A stretch of 64,000 nucleotides of DNA from Solobacterium sp. (GCA_022486705.1 JAKVKC010000011.1:1-64000), one strand, 5' to 3'. Shown: positions 49,876-59,897, counted from the stretch's first letter. The notes: generated by a model not told the origin, from the sequence alone. Numbers and translations: made by a program.

Positions 49876-52470
49876 TTACTTCTCTATGCCAACGAATTTG
49901 TAGCCGGCATCTTCTACTGCTTTCTTAATCTCAGCTTCCGGAATATCTCTGTCTGCTGTAATGACCGCAGTCCCTGCTTCATGCGATGCTGCGGCAGATG
50001 AGATCCCTTCTACTGCTTCCAATCCTGCCTTGACATGTTTCTCGCACATAGCGCACATCATGCCTTCGATCTTTACTGTTTCCTTCACTTTGTTTTCCTC
50101 TTCTTTCTTATTTTCCAAAGTCACTGCACATTCTGTTTCAAGCGTACAGAACGACCTGCATACATCTTCTATTTTATCTGCATCTGCTTTCTGTTTCATT
50201 GCATGATCTGAAGATGCATCATGGATCTTTGCAAGATTCAGCCGCAGAGCATTCATGCATACAGTAAAGCTGGAAAGCGACATGGCTGCAGCGCCCCACA
50301 TCGGGTTCATCTGGATGCCCGGATACAGACCGGCGGCCATTGGGATAAGAACGATGTTGTACGCAAAGGCCCAGAATAGATTCTCATGGATATTGCGGAT
50401 CGCAGCCCGGCTCAGACGGATCGCCGCCGCAGCATCGCTCAGTTTGGAATTCATCAGTACAGTATCCGCTGCATCAATAGCAACATCTGTACCGGCACCA
50501 ATGGCCATGCCGATATCTGCTCGGCTCAAGGCCGGGGCATCATTGATGCCGTCCCCGATCATGAGCACCTTGCCGTATTTCTGCAGTTCTGCTGCTGCCT
50601 TCTCTTTGCCATCCGGCCGCACACCGGCAATGATATGATCCACCCCTGCCTGAGCCCCGATAGCTTTGGCCGTATGCAGGTTGTCGCCCGTCAGCATCAC
50701 CGTTTCAATCCCCATTGCTTTGATCTCTGCAATGGCCTGAGCAGAATCCTGCTTGATCGCATCCGCAATGCCGATCATACCGAGAAGCTGATCTTCTTTA
50801 GCAAAGAAGACTGGCGTCATACCGCGTTCTGCCAAGTTCTCACTTGCCTGTATATATTTTGCCGGAATATGGATCTTTGTCTGCAGGTAGGCAAGCGACC
50901 CGCCATAGACCTTCTGTCCCTGCAGTTTTCCTTCCAATCCATTGCCTGCATGTACTGCCAGCGCATCGATCTCTTCTGCATGCATGTCTGCCGCGGATGC
51001 ATAGGACATGATTGCTTTAGCCAATGGATGTTCACTGTGTTCTTCCAAGGCTGCTGCCGTTTCCAGCAGAGCTTCCTTTTTGATACCATCCGCAGGTACG
51101 ATCTCTGTTACTTCCGGTCTGCCGGCAGTAATGGTACCTGTTTTATCCAATACAGCGATCTGAGTGCGGCCGGTATTTTCCAATGCTTCGGAAGTCTTGA
51201 ATAAGATCCCATGCTTTGCCCCGACGCCATTGGCCACCATGATCGCCGTAGGCGTAGCCAAGCCCAGCGCACATGGGCAGGATATGACAAGCACAGAGAT
51301 TGCTTTCTCCAAGGCATAGGATACAGACTGTCCCAGCAGGAGCCAGATGATCATCACTGCCAAGGCAATGATCATCACCGCCGGCACAAAGATACCGGAT
51401 ACTTTATCCGCGATCTTTGCAATCGGTGCTTTGGTAGCAGATGCATCGCTTACCATCTGAATGATCTGGGCAAAAGCAGTATCTTCGCCGACCCGCACTG
51501 CTCTTGCCTGAATATAGCCGGATTGATTTATGGTCGCAGCACTGACCTGATCATTGACTGCTTTATCGACCGGCAGGGATTCGCCGCTCAGAGCAGATTC
51601 ATCAACAGCTGAGGATCCGGATATCACAACGCCATCCACCGGTATTGCTTCGCCTGGCTTTACCGCAAAGATATCGCCGATCTTCACTTCTGCAATGCCG
51701 ACTTTGACTTCTTTGCCATCTTTGATCAGAACAGCGCTCTGCGGCGCCATCTTCAGAAGATTCTTCAGAGCATCTGTCGTTCTGCCTTTGGAGACAGCTT
51801 CCAATGTTTTTCCAATGGTGATCAGGCAGGGGATCATGGCAGCCGATTCAAAGTACAGCTGATCATGATACAGTGCCATCAGATCCATATTGGCGGTCCC
51901 ATCTGTGACCAGAACGGTCATCTGGTAAAGCACATATACCGACCATCCGAAGGAAACGCTGCTGCCAAGAGCGACCAAGGTATCCATATTCGGTGCGCCA
52001 TGGAAAAGACTGCGGAAACCGGATACAAAGAATTCTTTATTGATGATCATCACCGCGGCTGCCAATAACATCTGGGTCAGTCCCAGGCCAATATGATTGT
52101 GTGCCAAGAAAGATGGGAGCGGACAAGCCAGCATGTTATGTCCCATCGTAATATACATCAGCACAAGCAGGAAACCAGCTGACCAGATCAGCCTCTTCTT
52201 CAGCTTGGGTGTTTCACGATCCATGAGAGCATCCTTCTGCTCTGCAATCTTATCATTGTCCGTCTGATGCGCATCTTCTCTCACGGCACCATAGCCGGCA
52301 CTTTCGACTGCTTGGATCACTGTCTGATCGCTCACCTCTCCATCGACCATCAGGGTATTGGTCAGAAGGGACACAGAAGCATTCTTCACGCCGTCAATTT
52401 TAGACACTGCTTTTTCAACATGTGCCTGACAGGACGCACACGTCATTCCTGTGATTCTATACTGCTTCAT
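49876..52470 (-). CDS. copA: Copper-exporting P-type ATPase with HMA domains at both ends
   Basis: An 864-residue P1B ATPase. N-terminal HMA with Cu-binding CASC (Cys11, Cys14); eight membrane helices with the copper-transport motif CPC in [12 protein letters not shown]; phosphorylation DKTGT in [16 protein letters not shown] motif in SEHPLAKAI. After the core, a Cys-containing linker (about 760-790) leads to a second HMA (about 795-864, CAMC with Cys806 and Cys809). The C-terminal HMA resembles a fused CopZ chaperone, an arrangement rarer than tandem N-terminal HMA. CsoR is 12 bases upstream in the same transcript. Confidence 0.94.
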   Translation of the reverse strand: MKQYRITGMTCASCQAHVEKAVSKIDGVKNASVSLLTNTLMVDGEVSDQTVIQAVESAGYGAVREDAHQTDNDKIAEQKDALMDRETPKLKKRLIWSAGFLLVLMYITMGHNMLACPLPSFLAHNHIGLGLTQMLLAAAVMIINKEFFVSGFRSLFHGAPNMDTLVALGSSVSFGWSVYVLYQMTVLVTDGTANMDLMALYHDQLYFESAAMIPCLITIGKTLEAVSKGRTTDALKNLLKMAPQSAVLIKDGKEVKVGIAEVKIGDIFAVKPGEAIPVDGVVISGSSAVDESALSGESLPVDKAVNDQVSAATINQSGYIQARAVRVGEDTAFAQIIQMVSDASATKAPIAKIADKVSGIFVPAVMIIALAVMIIWLLLGQSVSYALEKAISVLVISCPCALGLATPTAIMVANGVGAKHGILFKTSEALENTGRTQIAVLDKTGTITAGRPEVTEIVPADGIKKEALLETAAALEEHSEHPLAKAIMSYASAADMHAEEIDALAVHAGNGLEGKLQGQKVYGGSLAYLQTKIHIPAKYIQASENLAERGMTPVFFAKEDQLLGMIGIADAIKQDSAQAIAEIKAMGIETVMLTGDNLHTAKAIGAQAGVDHIIAGVRPDGKEKAAAELQKYGKVLMIGDGINDAPALSRADIGMAIGAGTDVAIDAADTVLMNSKLSDAAAAIRLSRAAIRNIHENLFWAFAYNIVLIPMAAGLYPGIQMNPMWGAAAMSLSSFTVCMNALRLNLAKIHDASSDHAMKQKADADKIEDVCRSFCTLETECAVTLENKKEEENKVKETVKIEGMMCAMCEKHVKAGLEAVEGISSAAASHEAGTAVITADRDIPEAEIKKAVEDAGYKFVGIEK

Positions 52471-52482
52471 ATTTGTCCTTTC

Positions 52483-52791
52483 CTATTTCATTACCTTCTG
52501 AAGCACCGTGCACAGCTCATCGATCGCTTCATCATTCCCGCTGCGGATATCTTCTGCAACACAGCTGTGGATATGCGATGACAGCAGCACTTTGTTAAAG
52601 CTGTTGAGGGCATTGGTCACGGCCGATACCTGGATCAGAATGTCTGGACAGTAGCGGTCATCCTCCACCATATTTTCAATGCCCCGGATCTGTCCTTCGA
52701 TCCGCTTCAGTCTCATCAGCATCGTCTTTTTCTCTTCTGCTGTTCTTTTTTTATGTCTCTCGCTGCAATGCGGACATGTATTTTCTTTCAT
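52483..52791 (-). CDS. csoR: CsoR-type copper-sensing repressor
   Basis: A 102-residue all-helical repressor (DUF156). Conserved features: RLKRIEGQIRGIENMVEDDRYCPDIL with the first Cys ligand, then LLSSHIHSCV giving the His and second Cys of the Cu(I) site. N-terminal extra CPHC...H may form a further metal site. The ATG at 52791 is used rather than the GTG just before it because AGAGGTG is well placed. First gene of csoR-copA; operator in front. Confidence 0.92.
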   Translation of the reverse strand: MKENTCPHCSERHKKRTAEEKKTMLMRLKRIEGQIRGIENMVEDDRYCPDILIQVSAVTNALNSFNKVLLSSHIHSCVAEDIRSGNDEAIDELCTVLQKVMK

Positions 52792-52823
52792 CACTGCACC
52801 TCTTTTCTAAGCATCCTTGTTAT

Positions 52824-52840
52824 ATACCCCCATAGGGTAT
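52824..52840. promoter_or_regulatory. CsoR operator
   Basis: ATACCC-N5-GGGTAT (52824-52840), within TATACCCCCATAGGGTAT, matches the CsoR operator. The longer flanks AGCATCCT (52810-52817) and AGGATGCT (52851-52858) form a wider inverted repeat around it. Confidence 0.75.
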
Positions 52841-52860
52841 TATGGCAAGCAGGATGCTCA

Positions 52861-52891
52861 GGAAAGAAAAAAGATCGGGAAATTCCCGATC
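52861..52891 (-). terminator. Terminator of the SDR gene
   Basis: On the minus strand GATCGGGAATTTCCCGATC (52891-52873) is a perfect stem, followed by TTTTTTCTTTCC. It begins one base past the stop codon of the SDR gene and sits close to the CsoR operator. Confidence 0.85.
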
Positions 52892-53911
52892 TCAGTATTT
52901 GGTTGAAATGATCTTCATGAAGGCACGGTAGTCCTTGATCAGACTGTCGCACCATGCATCATAGTCCGGATCTTCGATCTTGCATTCCGGATGCTGTGCC
53001 ATATAGGCAAAGTATTTCTGCACACCCGTCTGCAGGGTGATCTCACAGCGGAAGTCCGGGATCAGCTGAGTCATCTGATACTTAGAATACATATTGGAGA
53101 ACTGCTTGTCTCCCAGCAGTGTTTCAATATGATCATACTTCGATGTACATGCCAAGGTATCTGAAGAAATATGGCAGATCCGCAGTTTCTTGCCCAGCTG
53201 TGAAGCAATCTCCTGATAGATCATATCCCATGTCACAATGGCTGGATTGACGATATTGACGGTCTGGCCATTGGCCTGCGGATTGCCGATCATCTGTATA
53301 AAGTTATAAGCAAAGTCATCCGCATGCATCATGTGCCAGATTGCTTTGCCATCGCCATGCACGATGACAGATTTTCCATTCATGATACGCGATACAACGC
53401 TCCAGCAGTTCTTTCCTTTAACACTCAGCGGGATACGATCCATGCTGTAGGTCTGGGACGGACGAACGATCACTGCTGGGAAACCAGTTGCGATCGCATG
53501 ACGGAAGACATCTTCCGCTGCCTGCTTGTTCTGACCATACCGGCTGAAACGATTCTTCTGTTCTGAGTTCTCATTGAGCCAGACGGTATTTTCATGGTTG
53601 AACGTAACGACCGTCGATATAAAGAAGTACTGCTTGGTGCGTCCATTGAAAATGCGCACACGCTGTGAAGCAGTATTTGCATCATAGACTAAGAAATCCA
53701 CAATGGCATCATACTTATCGCCGGCTGTCTCTCTTTCCAATGCCCCTGGTTCTTTGACATCGCATATGATCTGCTTTACATTTGCCGGCACTTCTTTTGT
53801 GCCGCGGTTCAGTACCGTAACTTCATTGTTAATGTCTTTGCTCAGCAGCTGCATGACTGATGATGAAATTGTGCCTGTGCCGCCAATGAGCAGTATTTTT
53901 TTCGTTTCCAT
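52892..53911 (-). CDS. NAD-dependent epimerase/dehydratase-like SDR protein
   Basis: A 339-residue extended SDR. The nucleotide-binding motif is ILLIGGTGTISSSV near residues 5-18, and the Tyr/Lys pair is in SRYGQNKQAAED. Such proteins act on NDP-sugars, as isoflavone-type reductases or as 3-beta-HSD-like enzymes; the substrate is not readable. AAGGGG precedes the start. Monocistronic between the copper operon (same strand, with a terminator) and a reductase pair. Confidence 0.85.
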   Translation of the reverse strand: METKKILLIGGTGTISSSVMQLLSKDINNEVTVLNRGTKEVPANVKQIICDVKEPGALERETAGDKYDAIVDFLVYDANTASQRVRIFNGRTKQYFFISTVVTFNHENTVWLNENSEQKNRFSRYGQNKQAAEDVFRHAIATGFPAVIVRPSQTYSMDRIPLSVKGKNCWSVVSRIMNGKSVIVHGDGKAIWHMMHADDFAYNFIQMIGNPQANGQTVNIVNPAIVTWDMIYQEIASQLGKKLRICHISSDTLACTSKYDHIETLLGDKQFSNMYSKYQMTQLIPDFRCEITLQTGVQKYFAYMAQHPECKIEDPDYDAWCDSLIKDYRAFMKIISTKY

Positions 53912-54101
53912 ACTTTACCCCTTTTACCTGCTCTATTATATGCCAAAAGTTCTCAGGACTCAAAAACATGAGGGGCAAAGAAGAAAAGCACAGTTTTTCA
54001 CCATACTTTCACATCCAACTTCAAGCTAATATTTATACCTTTTACATCTTGTAATCTTACTGCCTAAGCAATGTATTGCTCATAATACGAAGCACGGCTT
54101 A

Positions 54102-54788
54102 TCAGCCTATCACCTTGTAACGCAATCTAAGGTAAGAATCTTTTAGTACATCTGCCTTTTCTAATTGGAGAATGCCCAGTTTCTCCAATTCATTAGGAGA
54201 GCGGAATGAGGTCCCTCCAATCAACGAAGCAGTTTCGGTTCCACCAATTAACACCGGTGCTACAACAACATCTACAAAATCAAACAATTTATTACGAAGA
54301 AACTCTGCATTTAGCGTAGCGCCTGATTGAATGGTAAGCCGCTCACAACCGTATTTTTCATGGAGATCCTCCAGCATTGTTGTAAAGTTTAAATCTTCAT
54401 AATACAAAACAGAGAGATTATCTTTCTTTATAGAAAAAGCGGGATGGTTCGGGTTGGAGGTCACGAGCACAAACAGGTTAGAAAGCGCACAGAAATATTC
54501 AACCCCATGCGCATTCAGATGATGGTTGTCCAGCAGCACAAAGCTTACGTCCCAGTGATGATCCGGCAGCGGCTTCTCATTTACGCCCATTTTCTGCTGT
54601 ACGCGTCCTGAGTTCAGAGACCAGGGATCTGTTGTTTCTTGAATCTCATAATATTGATAAAGACCTTCCTTCAATCCGGCGAATTTGGGGAAGTCAACAT
54701 CAACATCCAGTTCATCGGTGGCGCCTGTGCTGATTTTCCCATCTAAAGAGGTAAGCATAAATAGTGTTGTAACTGGCCTTTTTCTCAT
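54102..54788 (-). CDS. RibD C-terminal / dihydrofolate-reductase-like protein
   Basis: A 228-residue single-domain reductase of the RibD_C/DHFR fold: TTLFMLTSLDGKISTG at the N-terminus, GRVQQKMG, LTIQSGATLNAEFLR and DVVVAPVLIGGTETASLI. The RibD deaminase half is absent, so it is a stand-alone oxidoreductase of unknown substrate. Paired with a flavodoxin gene 33 bases upstream on the same strand, so electrons may come from NADPH while the flavodoxin serves another step. More AT-rich than the genes around it. Confidence 0.88.
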   Translation of the reverse strand: MRKRPVTTLFMLTSLDGKISTGATDELDVDVDFPKFAGLKEGLYQYYEIQETTDPWSLNSGRVQQKMGVNEKPLPDHHWDVSFVLLDNHHLNAHGVEYFCALSNLFVLVTSNPNHPAFSIKKDNLSVLYYEDLNFTTMLEDLHEKYGCERLTIQSGATLNAEFLRNKLFDFVDVVVAPVLIGGTETASLIGGTSFRSPNELEKLGILQLEKADVLKDSYLRLRYKVIG

Positions 54789-54820
54789 TATTATCTCCTT
54801 TCAAAGCTATGACTGCATTA

Positions 54821-55303
54821 CTAACCTTGTTGGTGAAAGATTTCGGATATCCACCTCTGGATACTCACCTTTAGGTCTAAAGTTTCATCGTCAAAATCCA
54901 GATATAATATTTTATTTCCATCCAGGCTGGGAACGAATTCTTTTATCGTCCTTGAAGAATTCCCCACATTTCCTCCATTTGTAATAAAGGCGAACACCCG
55001 CTTAGCTGAAAGATAATTTTCATTCAGGAAGCTTCGGACTGCTGGGGGAATATCGAACCACCAAACAGGTGTTCCCAGAATAACCGTATCATAATTAGAT
55101 AAATCTTTTGTCAGCTTGTTGATTTCCGGGGTCTCTTTATTTTCTGTTTGATTTTGCGTTATCGCGTTGATTTCTTCATCTGACCCAGAATAGGGTACGA
55201 CCAATTCTATTTCTTCGTGATCACAGGAAAGAAGTGACTCCAGCAGACGGGCTGCTCTCTGAGTATGTCCGGTGAAGGTATAGTAAACAATAATAGCTTT
55301 CAT
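54821..55303 (-). CDS. Flavodoxin-family protein
   Basis: A 160-residue flavodoxin: the FMN phosphate loop YYTFTGHTQRAA (8-19) and the two isoalloxazine loops, TPVWWFDIPPAV and FITNGGNVGNSS. Likely carries electrons or acts as a quinone/flavin reductase. First gene of a two-gene unit with the RibD_C protein, with AAGGAGAAG before the start. Confidence 0.9.
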   Translation of the reverse strand: MKAIIVYYTFTGHTQRAARLLESLLSCDHEEIELVVPYSGSDEEINAITQNQTENKETPEINKLTKDLSNYDTVILGTPVWWFDIPPAVRSFLNENYLSAKRVFAFITNGGNVGNSSRTIKEFVPSLDGNKILYLDFDDETLDLKVSIQRWISEIFHQQG

Positions 55304-55539
55304 CCGTCTTCTCCTTACTGTTCAACCATAGTAATTGCCTGTTTCATTTCATACCTTTGCGAGATTATATAAAAAGCACTAAACTGCTAGCGCAGTGGTT
55401 CTAGACCGCAAGTGCCTGATTTCTTATATTTACTATTTTATCAGTATGAAATCCCTATGTAAACCTTTAAAATAGAACCCTAAACTATTTTAAAGCCAAA
55501 GAAGAAAAGTATTGTATGATGGTCATAACGAGGCAGGCA

Positions 55540-56304
55540 ATGAAAGAATACAGCATCATGACATTGAATCTGATGACCGATCATCTTGTGTTAAATGGAA
55601 ATGCATCTTTTGCCAAAAGAGCAGCCGCGATCACCGCGATGATCAAAGACCTTCATCCTGATCTGATCGGGGTGCAGGAGCTGACACGGACCATGTTTCC
55701 CTATCTGCAGGAAATCTTTGCGGACTATGGGATCTTTGGGGATTCCCGGCATTCTCTCTTCAATGATGAATACTCTTCCATCCTCTATCGAAGGGACCGC
55801 TTTGATCTGATCGGCGGCGATACAAAATGGCTGTCGCATACACCGGATACGCCAGGATCCAAAGTACTGCGTTCTGTCTATCCAAGAATTGTTACTTTTG
55901 CATACCTCAGGGACAATGAGGACCAGGATATCTTTACCTTTGCCAATACGCATTGGGATTTCGCTCTTCCTTCGGCCAGAAATGAACAGGCCGAGATCTT
56001 GGCAAAGATCCTGATCGAGCGGCAGAAAGGAAGCTGTACCTTTGTGACCGGCGATTTCAATACCGTTATTGCTTCGGATGCCCTGCATCTGTTTGGCAAA
56101 GCACATCTGAAAGATACTGTAAATGATGGCCTTGGCTCTACCCTGCGCGGATATTTCGGCAGTCAGAGCCATCAGCAGCATCCCATTGATCATATCTATG
56201 TATCGATCGATGCTTCCGTGCTGAATGTACGAAAGATCACCATGAAATATCATCACGTCTATCCTTCCGATCACTATCCTGTCATTGCCTATATTGCTTT
56301 CTGA
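55540..56304 (+). CDS. Endonuclease/exonuclease/phosphatase-fold protein
   Basis: A 254-residue soluble EEP protein. Motifs in order: NLM...LNGN, VQEL (metal Glu), THWDF, TGDFNT (metal Asp-Asn) and SDHYPVIAYI (catalytic His). Relatives cut phosphodiesters of DNA, lipids or sugars; no secretion signal is seen here, so an internal role is likely. The start at 55540 (MKEYSI) has GAGGCAGG ahead, better than the ATG at 55519 or 55516. A long opposite-strand ORF over the gene is judged a shadow. Confidence 0.88.
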   Translation: MKEYSIMTLNLMTDHLVLNGNASFAKRAAAITAMIKDLHPDLIGVQELTRTMFPYLQEIFADYGIFGDSRHSLFNDEYSSILYRRDRFDLIGGDTKWLSHTPDTPGSKVLRSVYPRIVTFAYLRDNEDQDIFTFANTHWDFALPSARNEQAEILAKILIERQKGSCTFVTGDFNTVIASDALHLFGKAHLKDTVNDGLGSTLRGYFGSQSHQQHPIDHIYVSIDASVLNVRKITMKYHHVYPSDHYPVIAYIAF

Positions 56305-56323
56305 TATCATAGGAATAGATAAC

Positions 56324-56371
56324 CAAAAAGAGCACCTGAGACTGTACAGCAGTTTCAGATGCTCCGTTTTG
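56324..56371. terminator. Bidirectional terminator between convergent genes
   Basis: Stem GAGCACCTGAGACTG / CAGTTTCAGATGCTC (56330-56364, two mismatches) with a five-base loop; AAAAA on the left gives TTTTT for the minus strand and GTTTT follows on the plus strand. It ends both the EEP gene and nrdD. Confidence 0.85.
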
Positions 56372-56374
56372 ATA

Positions 56375-58741
56375 TTATGCTGCTAAATGCTTGTTGACAT
56401 AGGAGATGATATTCGAAGCATTGGCATAGGTCTCTGCTTTTTCACCATTGATACCGACCAATGTCGGTGCCTGCATGATGTCATACTTCTTGGCTAATTC
56501 CGGATGTTCTTCGGCATCGATCAAGGTATAGGCAAAGTTCTTTTCGGCCAGCATCTTCTTGATCATTTTGCAGTTAGGACATGTCTTGGTCGTAAAGAGG
56601 AGGAATTCCTTCGGTGATACGGATACCGGCTTCTTCTCTTCTTCACGGAAATCCGCTACGGGATGAGCTGCACTGACATCGACCTTATACGTCTTGCGAT
56701 CTTTAAACTCCTGCGATTTGCCGGCATTCCAGTTCTTCACCGGACGATAGTATCCTGTGATACGGGAATAGACTTCTGTCTCCCCACCGCACTTTGGGCA
56801 CTTCCATACTTCACCAGCAAGATATCCGTCATTCGGACAGACACTGTAGGTCGGAGAAAGTGTGTAATAAGGAAGCTTATAATTCTCTGCAATCTTTTTG
56901 ACCAGGGTCGCAGCGGACTTCCAATCTGACAGACGTTCGCCAAGGAAGGCATGGAAAACAGTTCCGGAAGTATACAGTGTCTGCAATGGATCCTGTATAT
57001 CGAGTGCTGTGAAGATATCATCCGTATAGCCGACTGGCAGATGCGAGCTGTTGGTATAGTACGGCGTGCCATTCTGATTGGCCGTGATGATATCCGGATA
57101 TTTATCCTTGTCATGTTTTGCCAAACGATAGGTCGTTGATTCGGCTGGGGTTGCTTCAAGGTTGTACAGATCGCCATATTCTTCCTGGTAGTCTGACAGA
57201 CGTGTCCGCATATGCTTCAGTACTTCAGCCGCAAATTCCTGTGTTTCTTTATGTGTCAGATCCTTGCGGAGCCAATTGGCATTCAGGCCGACTTCATTCA
57301 TACCGATCAGACCGATCGTACTGAAGTGGTTGGCAAAGGTGCCAAGATATCTCTTTGTATATGGATACAGACCGCCTTCGAGAAGCTTTGTAATAACTGT
57401 TCTCTTTGTCTTCAGAGAACGGGCACTGATATCCATGATGTGATCAAGGCGCCTGTAGAAATCTTCCGGATTCTTGGCAAGATAAGCGATTCTCGGCAGA
57501 TTGATCGTTACAACACCGACCGATCCAGTAGATTCACCAGAGCCGAAGAAGCCGCCGCTCTTCTTTCTCAATTCACGCAGATCAAGACGCAGTCTGCAGC
57601 ACATAGAACGGACATCGCTTGGTTCCATATCTGAATTGACATAGTTGGAGAAATAAGGTGTGCCATACTTCGCTGTCATTTCAAACAGCAGGCGATTGTT
57701 CTCCGTATCCGACCAGTCAAAGTCTTTCGTAATAGAATATGTTGGAATTGGATACTGGAAGCCTCTGCCGTTATAGTCACCTTCGACCATAGTTTCAATA
57801 AAGGCCTTATTGACCATATCCATTTCTTTCTTGCAGTCTTTATACTTGAAATCCATTTCTTTTCCGCCGACAAGAGCTGGCAGTTCAGCCAGATCATTCG
57901 GTACGGTCCAATCCAAAGTGATATTTGTGAACGGTGCCTGTGTGCCCCATCTGGACGGTGTATTGACACCGTAGATAAAGGACTGTACGCACTGCTTTAC
58001 TTCTTTATAAGACAGATTGTCTTTCTTAACAAAAGGAGCCAGATAAGTATCAAAGGAAGAGAATGCCTGTGCACCTGCCCATTCATTCTGCATAATACCT
58101 AAGAAGTTGACCATCTGATTGCATAATGTGCTCAGATGATTTGCCGGGCCGCTGGTGATCTTGCCTGGTACACCGCCCAGACCTTCCTGAATCAGCTGTT
58201 TTAAGGACCAGCCGGCACAGTAGCCTGTCAGCATGCTCAGATCATGGATGTGGATATCGCCGCTGCGATGTGCTTCTGCGATCTCCTGATCATAGACTTC
58301 GCTCAGCCAATAATTGGCTGTGATCGCACCGGAATTGGAAAGGATCAGACCGCCGACAGAATATGTCACGGTGCTGTTCTCCTTGACTCTCCAGTCCAGA
58401 GCCTTCAGATAGCTGTCGACCAGTTTCTTATAATCCAAAGATGTATTCATGACATTGCGGATATTCTGTCTCTGTTTCCGATACAGGATATATGCCTTGG
58501 CAACATCTGCATATCCCGCTTCTGAAAGCACCTTCTCGGCAGAATCCTGAATATCTTCTACATCAATGACATCGTCCTTGATCTTCTTTTCAAAATCACT
58601 GGTGACGCGCAGCGCAACTAAACTGATGACACTGTCATCATAATTTCTGCCGCATGCCTCAAATGCTTTCTTAATGGCATCCGTGATCTTCTGCAGATCA
58701 AAGGCAGCAATCTTTCCATCTCTCTTTTTCACTTGATACAT
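56375..58741 (-). CDS. nrdD: Class III ribonucleotide reductase NrdD with fused C-terminal redoxin
   Basis: A 788-residue enzyme making dNTPs under anaerobic conditions. An ATP cone (1 to about 90) precedes the barrel; the zinc site is CPNDGY...CPKCGG and the glycyl-radical motif RITGYYRP puts the radical Gly at about 663. After the normal C-terminal region (VKNWNAGK, near 670) it does not stop but continues into a glutaredoxin/thioredoxin-like domain (about 709-788) with an active site CPNC (Cys721, Cys724) and a cis-Pro QAPT. A fused reductant supply is the likely meaning. nrdG lies one base downstream in the transcript order upstream of it. Confidence 0.94.
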   Translation of the reverse strand: MYQVKKRDGKIAAFDLQKITDAIKKAFEACGRNYDDSVISLVALRVTSDFEKKIKDDVIDVEDIQDSAEKVLSEAGYADVAKAYILYRKQRQNIRNVMNTSLDYKKLVDSYLKALDWRVKENSTVTYSVGGLILSNSGAITANYWLSEVYDQEIAEAHRSGDIHIHDLSMLTGYCAGWSLKQLIQEGLGGVPGKITSGPANHLSTLCNQMVNFLGIMQNEWAGAQAFSSFDTYLAPFVKKDNLSYKEVKQCVQSFIYGVNTPSRWGTQAPFTNITLDWTVPNDLAELPALVGGKEMDFKYKDCKKEMDMVNKAFIETMVEGDYNGRGFQYPIPTYSITKDFDWSDTENNRLLFEMTAKYGTPYFSNYVNSDMEPSDVRSMCCRLRLDLRELRKKSGGFFGSGESTGSVGVVTINLPRIAYLAKNPEDFYRRLDHIMDISARSLKTKRTVITKLLEGGLYPYTKRYLGTFANHFSTIGLIGMNEVGLNANWLRKDLTHKETQEFAAEVLKHMRTRLSDYQEEYGDLYNLEATPAESTTYRLAKHDKDKYPDIITANQNGTPYYTNSSHLPVGYTDDIFTALDIQDPLQTLYTSGTVFHAFLGERLSDWKSAATLVKKIAENYKLPYYTLSPTYSVCPNDGYLAGEVWKCPKCGGETEVYSRITGYYRPVKNWNAGKSQEFKDRKTYKVDVSAAHPVADFREEEKKPVSVSPKEFLLFTTKTCPNCKMIKKMLAEKNFAYTLIDAEEHPELAKKYDIMQAPTLVGINGEKAETYANASNIISYVNKHLAA

Positions 58742-58742
58742 A

Positions 58743-59897
58743 TCAATTCTCCTTCAGTCCCCTGCATTCCGCTGCCGGGATCACTTGACGCACCGCGTCT
58801 CTCAGTTCATTCATTTCTTCTGCACTGTACGCAGAATAGCCTTCCTGGATCAGATGTCCGCTGTCAAGAAACTGCTGCAGATAATACTTTTTTGCCGGTT
58901 TGATCCATTCCGCAAGAGCCAGCAGATCTTCTTTGGTATGAAGTTCTTTCACGACTGTTGTACGGAATTCATAATCGACCGTGCCCTTCTTCAGGAAGGC
59001 AACAGACTTCTCAATATTCTCAAGTGAGAAGCTTTCCGCATCCATTCCGACTGTCTCGGCATATTTCTCTTTGCAGTTCTTGATATCCATGGCGACATAA
59101 TCAATACAGCCGCTCTCCACATATTCCTGAAGCTTCTCCGGCATCGAGCCATTCGTATCCAGCTTCACAAGATAGCCCATCTTTTTAATGCGCTTGATCA
59201 GTTCCAAGGTATCCTGCAGCATCGGTTCGCCGCCGCTGATGCAAACCCCATCGAGGAGCCCCTTCCGCTTTTCCAGATACTGCATGATCTCTTCCGGATC
59301 ATAGTATTCATAATCTTCCGGCAGGAAGACCAGATCGCGGTTGTGACAGAACGGGCACTTGAAGTTGCATCCCGCTGTAAAGATCGTACTGGCAACTTTT
59401 CCCGGATAATCCAGCAATGTCATCTTCTGGATGCCGCCGATCCTCAGATTGGAGAAATCGATCGGATTCTCCTGCGGATTCAGCTTCTCACTGCTGTTTT
59501 CAGCAACCTGTGCCATTAAGCTCTCAAAGCTGGCAAAGTCATTTCCTTCCGCCAGGATCGCTCGGCACTGATTCCGGTATTCATAGATATCATTGACGAT
59601 CTTAGAAACCTTATCTGTTGTATACAGGCGCTTCACGCGCTTATCATTTTCATCCTGCTTTGCCTGCACATATCCCTGATCGATCAGTCTGGTCACAGAT
59701 TTGGTCGTCGTTCCCTTATCTACGCGTGTTGCATTCGTAACATCCTGCATTGTCACGCCTTTATGTTCATTGATATAGAGCAGAAAAATCAGCTGTCCTG
59801 ACCCCATATCATACTGTGCCAACACATGATCGTAGTATTTCTGCGTGTTCCGATAAAGGATGGATAAATTCAGCATGAAGCTGCTGTTCTCTGCCAT
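58743..59897 (-). CDS. nrdG: MarR-type DNA-binding domain fused to NrdG (RNR-activating radical SAM enzyme)
   Basis: A 384-residue two-domain protein. Residues about 1-140 form a complete MarR winged helix (GVTMQDVTNATRVDKGTTTKSVTRLIDQGYV, wing ENDKRVKRLYTT). Residues about 150-384 are a NrdG/PflA-like radical SAM protein with CNFKCPFC (177-184), GGEPML and LDTNGSM, which generates the glycyl radical on NrdD. Thus the enzyme that activates the reductase also carries a DNA-binding unit. It is the first gene of nrdG-nrdD. A 22-base palindrome stands 20 bases before its start, the expected site for its own MarR part. Confidence 0.92.
   Translation of the reverse strand: MAENSSFMLNLSILYRNTQKYYDHVLAQYDMGSGQLIFLLYINEHKGVTMQDVTNATRVDKGTTTKSVTRLIDQGYVQAKQDENDKRVKRLYTTDKVSKIVNDIYEYRNQCRAILAEGNDFASFESLMAQVAENSSEKLNPQENPIDFSNLRIGGIQKMTLLDYPGKVASTIFTAGCNFKCPFCHNRDLVFLPEDYEYYDPEEIMQYLEKRKGLLDGVCISGGEPMLQDTLELIKRIKKMGYLVKLDTNGSMPEKLQEYVESGCIDYVAMDIKNCKEKYAETVGMDAESFSLENIEKSVAFLKKGTVDYEFRTTVVKELHTKEDLLALAEWIKPAKKYYLQQFLDSGHLIQEGYSAYSAEEMNELRDAVRQVIPAAECRGLKEN

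Noticed and set aside
55378-55428. tRNA-like stretch with nested inverted repeats (CACTGCTAGCGCAGTG region)
   Set aside because: Cannot be folded into a cloverleaf with proper D and T arms; no CCA-adjacent acceptor stem.
55591-56310. 239-codon minus ORF opposite the EEP protein gene
   Set aside because: The plus strand shows all EEP motifs and a good ribosome site; the minus ORF resembles nothing.
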